DNA from: Adiantum capillus-veneris
Taxonomy: Eukaryota > Streptophyta > Polypodiopsida > Polypodiales > Pteridaceae
Direction: 5' to 3'
Assembly (NCBI GenBank): GCA_014529385.2
Contig: CM043959.1
Span: 49,233,928 to 49,297,927, forward strand
DNA: 64,000 bases
In this document: positions 39,908 to 50,014 of the stretch, piece after piece
How positions within the stretch are numbered: position 1 is the stretch's first letter
Layout: the number at the start of each line of letters is the position of its first letter
Program-made: the position numbers and the translations under genes
The notes under the pieces: model-generated
The model's input: the letters and a program-made list of their open reading frames with translations, nothing else
Databases searched by the model: none
Told to the model about the DNA's origin: nothing

Positions 39908-40702
39908 ATGGTAGCTCAGGCCAGTACCATATCTTCAGAGATGATGATGGATACTGAGCGTGATTCCTTCACCTATCGCGAGTCAGGGGTACTTGCATCT
40001 ACAGAGGGTGGTATGATGGAAACCACGAGCATTCATGAACCTGTCAACAACCAAGTATTTTTGTGGGACTATTGGGCACAAAAGAAGCGTGAGCAACGAC
40101 ACAAGGAGCGCAGCCGTACTAAGAGAGCTGAACTTGCTACAACCAGGTCAAGGAACAATATATGCAAAGCCATGGCTAGATGTTGGCGTCGGCAGACCCA
40201 AGGACTAACAACACTAGAGCAACAAGAAATTCTAGCGCAACTCATGCATCATCAGCCATTTTCCAAGTTGAGGAGTTCAGATGTGCAATCGAGTCTTCTT
40301 TGTGGCGTTCGCAACACATTGACTCAGCTGAAAGTGCCCCACTCTTCAACTGAGCTTTTTGTGAAGAGAACCTCTTTGACGATGATACTGAACAATGGTG
40401 ATCAGAGCATAACCACTGTGAACCAGTCCAAAATTGCTGCTGCCTTGGGTGTTCATCGACGTAATATAGCGGCAGCAAGCAATTGACTGGGAATGAAAGA
40501 TGAGGATGAAGTGTTGCCACTTAGTGCTTGTCACAGACAATTGCCTCTGCATACAAGTATCACAATCGAAACTAGAGATTTGGTGGCCGCTTTCTGGAAA
40601 TCCGAGACAAGAGTTTCTCCTAACAAAAAGGATATTTGTAAGCACATGATTGAGGCAAAATGTGTCATCAAACATCCCATACATCTTCTAGATGATTCTC
40701 AG
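39908..40702 (+). pseudogene. Transposase gene, exon 1
   Basis: The frame starts at 39908 ([12 protein letters not shown]). An acidic/Ser-rich N terminus is followed by a basic region (KKREQRHKERSRTKRAE), a helix-turn-helix-like part (QSKIAAALGVHRRNIAAAS), then after an in-frame TGA (40484-40486) LVAAFWKSETRVSPNKKDICK and IKHPIHLLDDSQ. The frame downstream of the TGA stays coding-like, so the TGA is a single lesion. The exon ends CAG/GTAATA at 40702/40703. The N-terminal half probably binds DNA (inference from the basic and HTH-like segments). From memory, the VSPNKKD phrase is shared with uncharacterised transposon-like proteins of animals and protists. Confidence 0.65.
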
Positions 40703-42125
40703 GTAATATGTGTTGCCCCACACTGTAATCCTTGCTCGCCTTTTTACTCTTGGATTAACACAGAATACCACAACTTGTTAGCCAACAATCATTGTACGAA
40801 TACTCAGCTCCATAGTACCATTTCTAGCATGCCAAAATTTGACCAATTTCTAGCATGCCAAACATGGTATCATTCTGGTACCAATTCCTACCTCAGTAGT
40901 ACCCAATTTGAAGCTTCTCTAGATTTTGAATAGTACCAAACAGATGCATAGTACCATTGTTAGGTAGAAATGCTCCAAAGTAAAGATGCACAGTCCCAAT
41001 TAGGTACGTTTTTGTATCTGGAAAGTTGTTATTTTGGAACTATGGATCCATTTTGTAGCTTTGCAGTATACAAAAAAGTACCCAAATTGGTACTAGGTTT
41101 CCAAATTGGTACTATGCAAGGTACATACATGTACCCACTTTGGCACTAGGGATCCTATTTGATACTGTGAATTTAGGCTGGTACTATGAAATGTACAAAA
41201 TTTGGTACTAGGAATACTGTTTGATACTATGAATTCAGGCTGGTACTATGCAATGTACAGGATTTGGTACTAGGGATCCTTTTTGGTACTATGAATTCAA
41301 GCTAGTACTATGCAATGTACAGTATTTGGTACTAGGGATCCTCTTTGGTACTATGAATTCAAGCTAGTACTATGCAATGTACAGGATTTGGTACTAGGGA
41401 TCCTTTTTGGTACTATGAATTCAAGCTAGTACTATGCAATGTACAATATTTGGTACTAATGATCCTTTTGGGTACTATGAATTTAGGCTGGTACCATGCA
41501 ATGTATAGAATTCGGTACTGGGGATCATGTTTGGTACTATGAATTCAGGCTGGTACCATGCAATGTACAAAATTTGGTATTAGGGATCCTGTTTGGTACT
41601 AGGTTTGGTACTATGAATTCAGGCTGGTACCATGCAACATACAGAATTTGGTACTAGAGATCCTGTTTGGTACTATGAACTCAGGCTAGTACCATGCAAT
41701 GTACGAAACTTGGTACTAGGGATCCTATTTGGTACTTTGAATTCAAGCTGGTACCATGTAATGTACAGAATTTGGCAGTAGGGACCTTGTTTTGTACTAT
41801 GGATTCGGTTGGTACTATGCAATGTACATAATTTGGTACTATGGACCCTGCTTGGTCCTATGAATACAGGCTGGTTCTATGCAATGTACAGAAATGTACC
41901 CACTTTGGTACTATGAATCCAGTTTGGTACTATCAATCCAGTTTGGTGCTTTTCTGCACTTAATTTGGTACTATAGCCTGAAATCTGGCAATACAGTGCC
42001 AAATTTGGTATTTTAGAATGAGTTGGTGGTTTACATTGTTAATTTTGGTACTGTGAACTACTTTGGTGCTTTGCTGTTTTATAGTAATATTTTGAGCTCT
42101 AATGTGGATCAAATTTTGTATATAG
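40703..42125 (+). other. Intron 1 of the transposase gene, packed with GGTAC repeats
   Basis: Donor GTAATA and acceptor TATAG/GTGGAC fit splice consensus; removal keeps the frame (phase 0) and joins LLDDSQ to VDLYRRFKS. The intron is 1423 bp and almost wholly made of phrases such as tttggtactagggatcc and ggtactatgaattcaggc. Confidence 0.7.
41150..41900 (+). repeat. ~62-bp tandem array, about 12 copies, in intron 1
   Basis: Unit: tttggtactatgaattcagg / ctggtactatgcaatgtaca / gaatttggtactagggatcc. Each unit holds three GGTAC sites. Copies vary by substitutions and small deletions; several contain GAATTC. Confidence 0.9.
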
Positions 42126-44049
42126 GTGGACCTCTACAGAAGATTCAAAAGCACGTATCCTGCGGTGGAGTTGTCACTTAGGTCCTTTGAGACACTCAAG
42201 CCATTCTTTGTCCAAAAATTAAAGGAGCACTATACTTGCTGCTGTATTTACCATATCTAGATGGTATACTTCAGGGATGCTTTCAATCAAATGCGCCAGA
42301 ACAAGTTTGGGCATCACGCAAAGGAACATCCATGTACATGCTCCATTTGTGGTACACAGTGTGAAGTAGGTGAGTGTTCTGCAAACCAGGCAGTTTTTCA
42401 GCACATAAGTATCTTGCTGGATTTCATATTGTGCCCTTGCCCTAAGGATCATGAATATCTTGCACAGAGATGCTTGCTGGGAGAGTGCCCTAGATGTGGT
42501 GTAAGGAAGTTGTCATTCTGCCCAGACGAGATTGCAGCAGATAGCAGGAGGTGATTGTTAAGATATTTAAGGATGTGGGTATTGGACAGGTTAATGCTGA
42601 AGGAAATGAGAAGAAGAGAAAGGAGTTAGTCGTGGAAAGGATGAAAGCAACTTTCATTCATCTTTTTTCAGATCATCTGAAAAGCTTTGTCAAGCACAAC
42701 TTTGTTTTTAGGTGGTAGGCCCAACAATTTAAATACTGCTTGCTATAGTTTCCAAGCGACGTTATGGTTTTTGTTGTTGATTTTGCAGAGAATTATAGCT
42801 TTAAAGTGCAGAATGAGATTCAGTCCATGCATTGGTGGTCAACACAGGTCACAATACTAGTGCACATCTCTTATATCAGAAATTCAATAGGAGCCATTGA
42901 GAAGACTCTGCATTTTTACATATCAGACAATAAGCTCCATGACACGCTCTTTGTTCAACATTGTTTTCTCGTGCATGATAGTTGGATGAAACAACAAGGA
43001 GAGTGTTTCTGTTATCATTGGGTTTGGTCAGATGGTGCCGCTTCACAGTTCAAGGCACGACGACCATACTATTTTGTAGCTAGGTATTATCGGTTGACAG
43101 GATTGCATATGATGCACAACTTCTCCGCTTCAGGACATAGAAAAAGAGAGCATGATGGTGCAGGTGCTGTTATCAAGAGAACCTTGATGCATGAGGAGCT
43201 AAAGCCCGATGGCTGGCCCATGAAGCGTGCGGCTGATGTGGTCAATTTTCTAAACGCGAGGTTTAACACAGCGAGGGAAGGTGGGGGTGCCAGCACAAGA
43301 AGGGTCTTCTGGTTGGTTTCATCGAATGATGTGTTGCGTTCTCCACCATGGGACTGCAAACCAATTGTAGGGTCTAGCTCATTCCATTGTGTTGACGGCT
43401 ACTTAACACACAATCCATGTGATGTGCGTTTTCTGACGCTGTCTTGCTTTTGTGATCCTTGTGTGCATGGGCAATGGAGGAGATGCAATAATAAACAATG
43501 CATTGAAGAATGGAAATATCTCTCCATTGAGCCATTGATAGAGTCTGTACAAGTAGGTAGTGATGAGGACGAGGATGATGAGGAGAACTACAATGATCTG
43601 CTTTCCTCCCAAGTGAGTGTGGATTTAACCATGCCTATGTATGAAGGAGACCCTAAGGTGCTGAGCCAATTACTGTCCATTGGGGATAACTTTGCAGTGA
43701 AAGCAGCCGAGGAGAAAGAGGACTTCTACCTTCTAAAGTGCACCAAAACCATGTACCAGGCACCAAGGTACTGAAGGACCTTTGGCATAACAAGATTGTA
43801 AAGGGTGGAATTCTGGTTGAGGGTTTGTACTATGCCCTGGTTGAGGGCAAAGTTGATACTTATACCCTATTGAATGAGAAACCACCGGTCATGATCTACT
43901 CCCATCTTATTAGAGCCATACGGTTCCCCATGGAGGTCAAATCGGGCCTGCATAACCATTTTAAACTATCCTCAGAGATACATGAAAATATCTACAACAG
44001 TATGCCATATGACAAAGGGAGTGACCACGAGGGGAGCCATACAGCATAA
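42126..44049 (+). pseudogene. Transposase gene, exon 2: DDE-type catalytic core
   Basis: Opens VDLYRRFKSTYPAVELSLRS, then HYTCCCIYHI, a TAG (42258), a Cys-rich block CTCSICGTQCEVGEC and CPRCGVRKLSFC (likely zinc-binding), a frame change near 42548, TAGs at 42716 and 42746, then VVDFAENYSFKVQNEIQSMHWW, SDGAASQFKARRPYYF and HRKREHDGAGAVIKR. The Asp of DFAENYS and the Asp of SDGAASQ are spaced as the first two acids of an RNase H-fold (DDE) transposase; I cannot fix the third. A frame change at about 43768 leads to the C-terminal frame (VEGLYYALVEGKVDTY..PMEVKSGLHNHF). Four stops and two shifts make it inactive. Confidence 0.65.
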
Positions 44050-44497
44050 ACCCCAACTACAAGTCTAGCCACTGGTAGCAACAGTTGTAATTCTCTTGAA
44101 TAGAATCTCACTTGTGATCAGTAGTGTGTACTTGCTAATTTGTTTTCAGCTGACTCTTGTAGTACCAAATTTGATAGCCAGACTGCCTAATCCTTGTTTG
44201 ATAGCAAGATACTTTAATATGGTTGAAAATATCTTAGGCAGGTGCAAGAATCCGGGTTTAGTTATCAATGGGACATAAATTAAAGTGGGAAGGAGTAATC
44301 AATGCTCGTGCGTTATTTGACATTTCTGCTGATTCAGGCTTCACATGCAAATAGCAATAGAAAAATTACCAAAGAAGTGGCAAGAAAAAGATCATGTGCA
44401 GAAAAATTAAGTGCATGTGTAAAACTTTTGAAGACGAAGGTGCATGCCCAACAATAATTTCTTATTACACGAAAATGCCAGTCTTTTACAGAATCTT
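44050..44497. other. Gap between the two convergent genes
   Basis: AT-rich, no open frame of note. It would hold both polyadenylation sites: aataga near 44099 on the plus strand, and AATAAG-like sequence on the minus strand near 44458. Confidence 0.5.
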
Positions 44498-44834
44498 TTA
44501 CACATCAGGGGGGTCAAACCGGTATGAGTACCCTTCCAAAGATACAAAGTAGTCAGCAACATACAGGGAGATGTCGTCCTCTACATCAAACAGGGGTGTG
44601 CGCCGGCTACAAGCGATGGGGAACTTCTCCTCTAGCCATCCTGTGATCCATCGGGGCCTACATCCCTCTGGAAATGGGATTTTCCACAAATATTCGGGTT
44701 CTTCATGACAATCCTTCAACATAACTCCATTCACATCCAGAATGACAAGGCGCTTAGTGCTCGCCTTTACGTCCAGTGGCATTGATGTATCCGGTCGCTT
44801 TTCATTCAGCCATCACCTGTCCCTCACTGAAGTA
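44498..44834 (-). pseudogene. Partner gene, last exon: possible HAD/FCP1-type fragment
   Basis: The open frame 44498-44782 reads STKRLVILDVNGVMLKDCHE. The hhhDxNGhh pattern resembles motif I of HAD phosphatases of the FCP1/TIM50 kind (D-V-N-G/D-L-N-G in plants). Later HAD motifs are not seen. A possible splice acceptor TACTTCAG precedes 44834, and a TGA lies at about 44812 in the upstream-extended frame (WLNEKRPDTS). It may be a captured host fragment or part of the transposon protein. Evidence is one motif only. Confidence 0.35.
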
Positions 44835-45047
44835 CCACGAAGAAAAATGAGTAAAGGAACACCCAGCCTTTTGGCAATAGAAAGTGTGGACATTTAGCAC
44901 CATTAAAGGTTACCAATTATTGACAGCATGACATAACAAGGAAGGACACATTAATATCTCACTGACATGACACCAAACATTGACAAATGCAAAATGGGAT
45001 CGTATTTCATGATAAGCCAAAAGCAAGTACAAAATGCTGTTAAATAG

Positions 45048-45838
45048 CTAATTCTTGGAGGTTCGCGGCATGAGACCACGACCTTTGGGTCGCTTTTTAC
45101 ATTTCATAAGGAAGAGTTCGGAGAGTGTGGCACAGTCAATGCAATAACCTGTTTCTAAGGTTGTCGCCTGCCCCGCACCTTCGGCCTCCTCCATGGCTTT
45201 CGTCTCCTCCGCAAAATAAGTTGCCTCCTCCGTGCCATACTCTTTCGCAGCCTCCTTCGCACCCTCGACAGGTTCCACCTCCTTCGCACTGTCAGCAAGT
45301 TCCTCCTTACTCTTTGCCTGCTGCCTCGTCTTTCTGCTTGCCTTCTCCTCTACATACTTTGGAGTTACATCCAAACACTCGGCCGTCAAGGGAACTTCTA
45401 CTGCCACCTCCTCATCAGCCTGAATTTTTGCGTTGTTCTTCTGGCCTAGCTCTATCTCTATGTCATTAACTTCCTCAATCGGTTCGCTTTCCTGTTTATC
45501 CTTCTCCTGCACCTAAGTTTTCAGTTTAGCTTCTGCCATACCAGAGCCCACACCAGCCTCAGACCCTTTCCCTTTCACTGTGTTGGCATTAGGGCCTTGC
45601 TGGATTTCCTGCGCTTCGGCTTTAGTGTTATCTTCCTCCAAACTGGAGTCTAGAGCAGGCTCACCCTTTTTGCCTTTCAACGTGTTGGCACCAATGTCAT
45701 GCAGTACTTCATGCACCGACTTATAAGGATCTTCCTGGAACATGTGACTGGCATCTGACTTGCCGTATCCAAGAAGATCCTTCGGATCCACAGGGGTGTT
45801 GGTGTTGTCATGGGTGTCCGCACCGAAAGATCCTCTCC
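45048..45838 (-). pseudogene. Partner gene, acidic Ala/Glu-rich exon
   Basis: Begins after a possible 91-bp intron (45839-45929; acceptor ATATGTAG, donor GTAAGT). The frame reads NTPVDPKDLLGYGKSD, DPYKSVHEVLHDIGANTLKG, with an internal repeat (ANTLKGKKGE / ANTVKGKGSE). A TAG at 45513 stands where Gln is plausible, then it continues VQEKDKQESEPIEE. A long Ala/Glu tract ends in CIDCATLSELFLMKCKKRPKGRG, a Cys pair and a basic cluster that could be a nuclear signal. No known domain. Confidence 0.5.
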
Positions 45839-45929
45839 CTACATATACACAAAGATGAAAGAGAAGATTAGATCATAAATTCAATTGATATTATAAGCAT
45901 GTATTGTCCAACACAAACACCCAACTTAC

Positions 45930-46280
45930 TCTTCAATAATGACCTCCCTAAAATCCAGGTCTTTGCCTCTGAAGGGATTGCAGTGTTGCAAAGTGCCTTC
46001 ATGCACGTATCTTCCATTCTCAATACACTACAAAACACAGTGGATGGTAGTGATGCCTGCAGGGAAGCATGAAGGTACCAACCACATAAGAAGCCTCCAA
46101 AGCCTCCCCATAGGCAACACAAGAATCAAACACATGTATTGTGTTTTCAGGGTCCACAACATGAGGCCTTGGAGTCAACATGTGAGTCATCCCTCTCTTC
46201 ACATCAATAGAGAGCTTACTTACAAATTTGTACTGGTCTTGGGTTTCCAGGGACTCGTTGTAGAGCCTGGCATACTCTCT
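45930..46280 (-). pseudogene. Partner gene, Cys/His-rich exon
   Basis: Joins in phase to the exon ending LQAEVEQQE. Reads REYARLYNESLETQDQ, TPRPHVVDPENTIHVFDS, YGEALEASYVVGTFMLPC and then RHHYHPLCFV. C-x-HHYHPLCF with a following Cys after a one-base shift (CIENGRYVHEG) looks like a zinc-binding segment. Stop in frame at 46020. The role is unknown; zinc-binding accessory proteins are common in two-gene DNA transposons. Confidence 0.5.
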
Positions 46281-48017
46281 CTGCAAAACAGAATGCTCTC
46301 GTAATTTACTTACCAAAACAACCAAGATGCATATAAGAACACATGCAATAGCAAAAAATTATTTAAAGAGTAACAAAATAGAACAAAATAGTTCCCAACA
46401 GGCACCAAAACAGTACCAAAATTGACTGCTAGCAAGGAATAACACACGCAGTACCAAAATATTATTGCAACAGTTACAAAATAGAACCAAGACAGTACCA
46501 AATCAAACAATTAGCAAAGAAAACATTACTAGAAGAAAATACCAATGTAGTATCAAGGTACTAGAAATACCAGAAGTACCAAAAGTACCTAAAGTACCAA
46601 AAGTTTCAACAGTACCAGAGCAGTTTCAAGCACCAAAAGTACCCAAGTCATACTCAACATTACAGTATAAGACAGTAACTAGAAAGTACCAAAATAAGTA
46701 ATCAGACTACCCAAAGATCAGATAAATACCTAGAGTACCAAGGATTGTGCCACATAGCACCCAAGGCAAATCTGTAAACTATCCAAAATTCTCAAGGTAG
46801 TGCCAAAATGGTCAAAGAGAGAACCAAATAAAATAAATAAGCACAAAAGGTTACAAGGAAAGTACCAAAAGTACCAAAATAGGTTGAAGTACCAAATGTT
46901 TCAACAATACCAAATCAGTATCAAGCACCAAAAGTACCCAATTCATACTCACCATTACAGTAAAAGACTGTAACTAGAAAGTACCAAAATAAGTAATCAG
47001 ACTACCCAAGGAATAGATAAGCACCCAGAGTACCAAAGATTGTGCCACATAGCACCCAAGGCAAATCTGTAGACTATATGAGTACCAAAAGTTCTCAAGG
47101 AAGTACCAAAATGGTCAAAGAGAGAACCAAATAAAATAAAGAAGCACAAAAGGTTAAAAGGGAAGTACCAAAATAGGTTGAAGTACCAAATGTTTCAAGA
47201 GTACCAAAGCAGTATCAAGCACCAAAAGTACCCAAGTCAAACTCAACATTACAGTATAAGACTGTAACTAGAAAGTTCCAAAATAAGTAATAAGAGTACC
47301 CAATGAACAGAAAAGCACCCAGAGTACCAAAGATTGTGCCACATAGCACCCAAGACAATATCTGTAAACTATATGAGTACCAAAAATTCTCAAGCCAATA
47401 CCAGAATGATCAAAGAGAGAACCAATTAAAATAACTAAGCACCAAAAGGTTACAAGGGAAGTATGAACATAGTAGTTAGTGTTCGATTAAATACCCAAAT
47501 CAGTTTAAAAAGTACCAAAACAGTCCAAAAATAAGCAAACCACTTTTAAAAAAAAAACTCGAAAGTACCAAGACATTTAAAGAAGATACAAAAGCACTAA
47601 GCAGCATGTACCATAACAGTCCCAAAATAGAATTGAAAAAGACCAAATGATCAGAAAAGCACCAAAAGTACCATGGATTGTGCCATTATAGAATCCAAAA
47701 AAAAAAAAGTACAGTGTAAGACTCAAAAAATAGAAACAAGGAAGTACCAATATAGTACCAAGTAGTTCAAATGAGTACCAAATGAAATGAAGCAGCAACA
47801 TAAAGTACTAAGGAAAGTTCCAGCATTGCCCTTAGTGTTAATAAAAGCACCAAAACAGTTAGAGAGAGTACCAAACCAGTCCAAGATAATACTAAAACCC
47901 ATAAAAATGTCAGCAAATAAACCAGACAAGAAGTGAAACATGCCAAATCACCAAACCTTGTGCAGATTAAAAACTTTCAACAATCGTACACAATGCAATA
48001 AGCCAAGAATACAATAC
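46281..48017 (-). other. Large intron of the partner gene, packed with GTACC repeats
   Basis: The donor (CAGGAG/GTATTG) and acceptor (TTTTGCAG/AGAGAG) on the minus strand keep the frame. The 1737-bp intron is full of agtaccaaa on the plus strand, i.e. TTTGGTACT in the sense of the gene. Confidence 0.7.
46590..47480 (-). repeat. Three tandem copies of a ~295-bp unit in the partner-gene intron
   Basis: The phrase accaaaataagtaatcagac recurs at about 46689 and 46984, and with changes near 47278, i.e. 295 bp apart. Each unit also has gattgtgccacatagcaccc and ggtcaaagagagaacc in order. Inside each are many shorter gtaccaaa motifs. Confidence 0.85.
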
Positions 48018-48903
48018 CTCCTGCTGTTCAACCTCAGCTTGGAGCTTCTTGATATTTTCGAAAACCCCATGCCATCGTAACAAGCGCCGACTTGCTCCTA
48101 GCTCAGCCTCCACCTCTCTGATCTCTTCATCAGGGATCGGTATTTGTTGCCGACAGCACACCGATGCGCGCTTCTAGGGTATCAATATCCTCCATCAAAC
48201 TTTTCGCCACGTCCTCTTTGCCCTCATATACCAGTAGTTAGTTGGTCCTTGTTTGCTTGAATAGAGGCCTTCAGGTATGTTAGTTTTGATGACCCTGGAT
48301 GTGACACCTGCTTTTGGAGTCTTTGGAGCAATGCCTCTAAGTCAGGTAGGTAGTCAGCCACTGCCCCTCTGACACCTTGCTCTGGTTCTGTGTAGATGTT
48401 GCTGCCACTTTGAGTCATGCGGGCTTTCTTAACTGACTGCGGGACAGTTCCAAGGGAGGAAGCATTTTGCTTCCTCCATGTCTCAACTTTACGGTCAAGA
48501 CCACCAGTCCTAAATGATATCATATGCAACACTCCTTCCCCAAACCGGGCCCATGCTATTCTATGCCCTGTTGGGTCTTTTCTCGCTGCATCACATTTCT
48601 CGAACGCATAACCCTTAGCAAATTTGGTGGTCAGTTCGCCGCATGAAGGGGGTCCCTGATAAACTTTGGAGAATAGAAATCTGCAGTCATCCACCAGATG
48701 TGGTTGCAAATGATTTAAATAAATTTTTCTATTCTTTTGGAACTTGTACTTGAAAACACATAACCACTGCTCGGATGGAAAGTCCTCATCAGTCAGGTCC
48801 TTAGGGAGTTTTCCTTCTAGACTAAGGACATACTCCTCATGCAAGTCCTCTGTTGTATAACAGGACTTGGTTTGTTGAGGGTACTCCTCCATTTTATTCT
48901 TAC
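48018..48903 (-). pseudogene. Partner gene, central exon
   Basis: From KNKMEEYPQQTKSCYTTEDL through EYVLSLEGKLPKDLTDEDFP, EQWLCVFKYKFQKNRKIYLN, HRIAWARFGEGVLHMISFRTG and a helical C-terminal part (LPDLEALLQRLQKQV). A frame change near 48235 leads to DVAKSLMEDIDTLEARIGV and, after another shift near 48150, PDEEIREVEAELGASRRLL..KLQAEVEQQE, which looks like a coiled coil. No domain recognised. It is the longest open piece of this gene (243 codons), so it was under constraint until recently or is little decayed. Confidence 0.6.
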
Positions 48904-49384
48904 CTGAAATGTCAAACAAATCAGAAATTATTGTGAAACAAATCCAAAGTACCACATTTGTTACTGTACATTTAATAAATAATAACTAACGTGTTTACAA
49001 TATGATTTATCCATACTCTATTTCCACAAAACTTCAACAATAGTCTGCAATAACTTCAGTTTTAATCCTTAGCATATGATATACAAAGCTCTAACATAAA
49101 GCAGGGAAACTATAGAATCATGTACATTGTCTCAGCTAAACCTTTCTATCCACAAACATTGAAGCTTCACAACCACTTTTCTAGAATATCCTAGAAAAAT
49201 ACACTTAATACTATAGAGCAAGCTGGATAATTAGCATGGTCCAAGTCAATTTTCTAATTTTTCTCTCATATGCATATGGATTACAAATGCGATTCTCCAA
49301 GGTATCAAATTTTACAATGAACATTTAAATTCAAAATTTTACACCATCTAATTTGCACAAGCCTGATTCCAATGAATAGCTTAC
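48904..49384 (-). other. Intron 1 of the partner gene
   Basis: 481 bp. Donor GTG/GTAAGC and acceptor ATTTCAG/GTAAG join SRR-G-KNKMEEYP in frame. AT-rich without the GTACC repeats seen in the next intron. Confidence 0.65.
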
Positions 49385-49676
49385 CACGTCTTGACTTGTT
49401 GGCAGATCTTGATTCATCCTCATCGACACAGTGTGAGGTCCGTTCAGAGTCGATTTCGGAAGCCTTGAACTGTTTTGCACTAGCCCTTGTGTTGAGACTG
49501 CTTTTGTTCTCCAGCTTTGTTTGTTGAGAGGTGGGGGTAGAAGAACCTTTGTTGTTGCTTCTCCCATGGGTGGGCATTCCCTCCTTGGCCTTCCCTTTCT
49601 GTTTGCATGTTGAAGGTGGCGCTCTGATGGCAGCAACTCCCTTGGCCTTTGGGGTCCTCATGGTGGGAGAACTCAC
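49385..49676 (-). CDS. Partner gene, exon 1
   Basis: Starts MSSPTMRTPKAKGVAAIRAP at 49676. It is basic and Ser/Thr/Lys-rich (KQKGKAKEG, NNKGSSTPTSQQTKLENK) and ends SRSANKSRRG. Probably a disordered, nucleus-directed N terminus (inference). It has no stop up to the splice donor. Confidence 0.55.
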
Positions 49677-49977
49677 ACGATAGCAGCTCTGCTACATGCT
49701 GAGAGAGAGAGAGAGAGAGAGAGCAGCTCTGCTACGAGTGTGAGGGGGGGAGAGAGAGCCCAAGCGCTGGCAGAAAGCGCTCAATTCAAACGGACGCAGT
49801 TCGGACCACTAAATCCACTAATTACACCACTACTCTCACACGGGCTGGCCCATTGTGAAACTGCACGACTTGTATTTTTGAGATACAATTATAGCTAAAA
49901 AATACAAATTCCAAAACTTTTGGGCCCCAAAACTTTCCCTCCAAAGGCCAAACAGGTGGAAAAACAATTCGCCCTTT
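49677..49977 (-). other. Right subterminal region and leader of the partner gene
   Basis: GA run at 49701-49723 (CT in the sense of the gene) flanked by two copies of gcagctctgctac (49684 and 49723). No other gene seen. Confidence 0.6.
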
Positions 49978-50006
49978 TTTTGTACCACCATCGTTTGCTT
50001 TTAGCC
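49978..50006 (-). repeat. Right terminal inverted repeat
   Basis: Reverse complement starts GGCTAAAAGCAAACGATGGT then GGTACAAAA; partner of 39460-39488. Confidence 0.75.
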
Positions 50007-50014
50007 AGAGGAGA
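50007..50014. repeat. Target site duplication agaggaga, right copy (DNA transposon)
   Basis: Same eight bases as 39451-39458. Confidence 0.75.

Larger units (their letters stand above)
39459..50006. mobile_element. 10.5 kb DNA transposon with two convergent intron-bearing genes
   Basis: Terminal inverted repeats (39460-39488 and 49978-50006) match at 26 of 29 bases and are bounded by an 8-bp direct repeat. Inside are a plus-strand transposase-like gene (39908-44049) and a minus-strand gene of unknown function (44498-49676), meeting tail to tail near 44.3 kb. A CT-rich microsatellite lies upstream of each gene in its sense strand. 8-bp duplications occur in hAT and some other superfamilies, and 9-bp in Mutator-like elements; the transposase is not one I can place in either. 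Confidence 0.75.

Noticed and set aside
39663-39957. Two plus-strand frames rich in Ser-Leu
   Set aside because: Artefacts of the CT microsatellite upstream of the transposase start.
40484-42748. In-frame TAG/TGA codons in the transposase as recoding or RNA editing sites
   Set aside because: U-to-C editing that repairs stops is known from organelles of some seed-free plants, not nuclear transposons; frameshifts nearby show ordinary decay.
43087-43612. Minus-strand frames of 90 and 69 codons
   Set aside because: Antisense to the transposase catalytic exon.
44498-44782. Functional phosphatase gene
   Set aside because: Only motif I is seen; remaining HAD motifs are absent, so at most a fragment.
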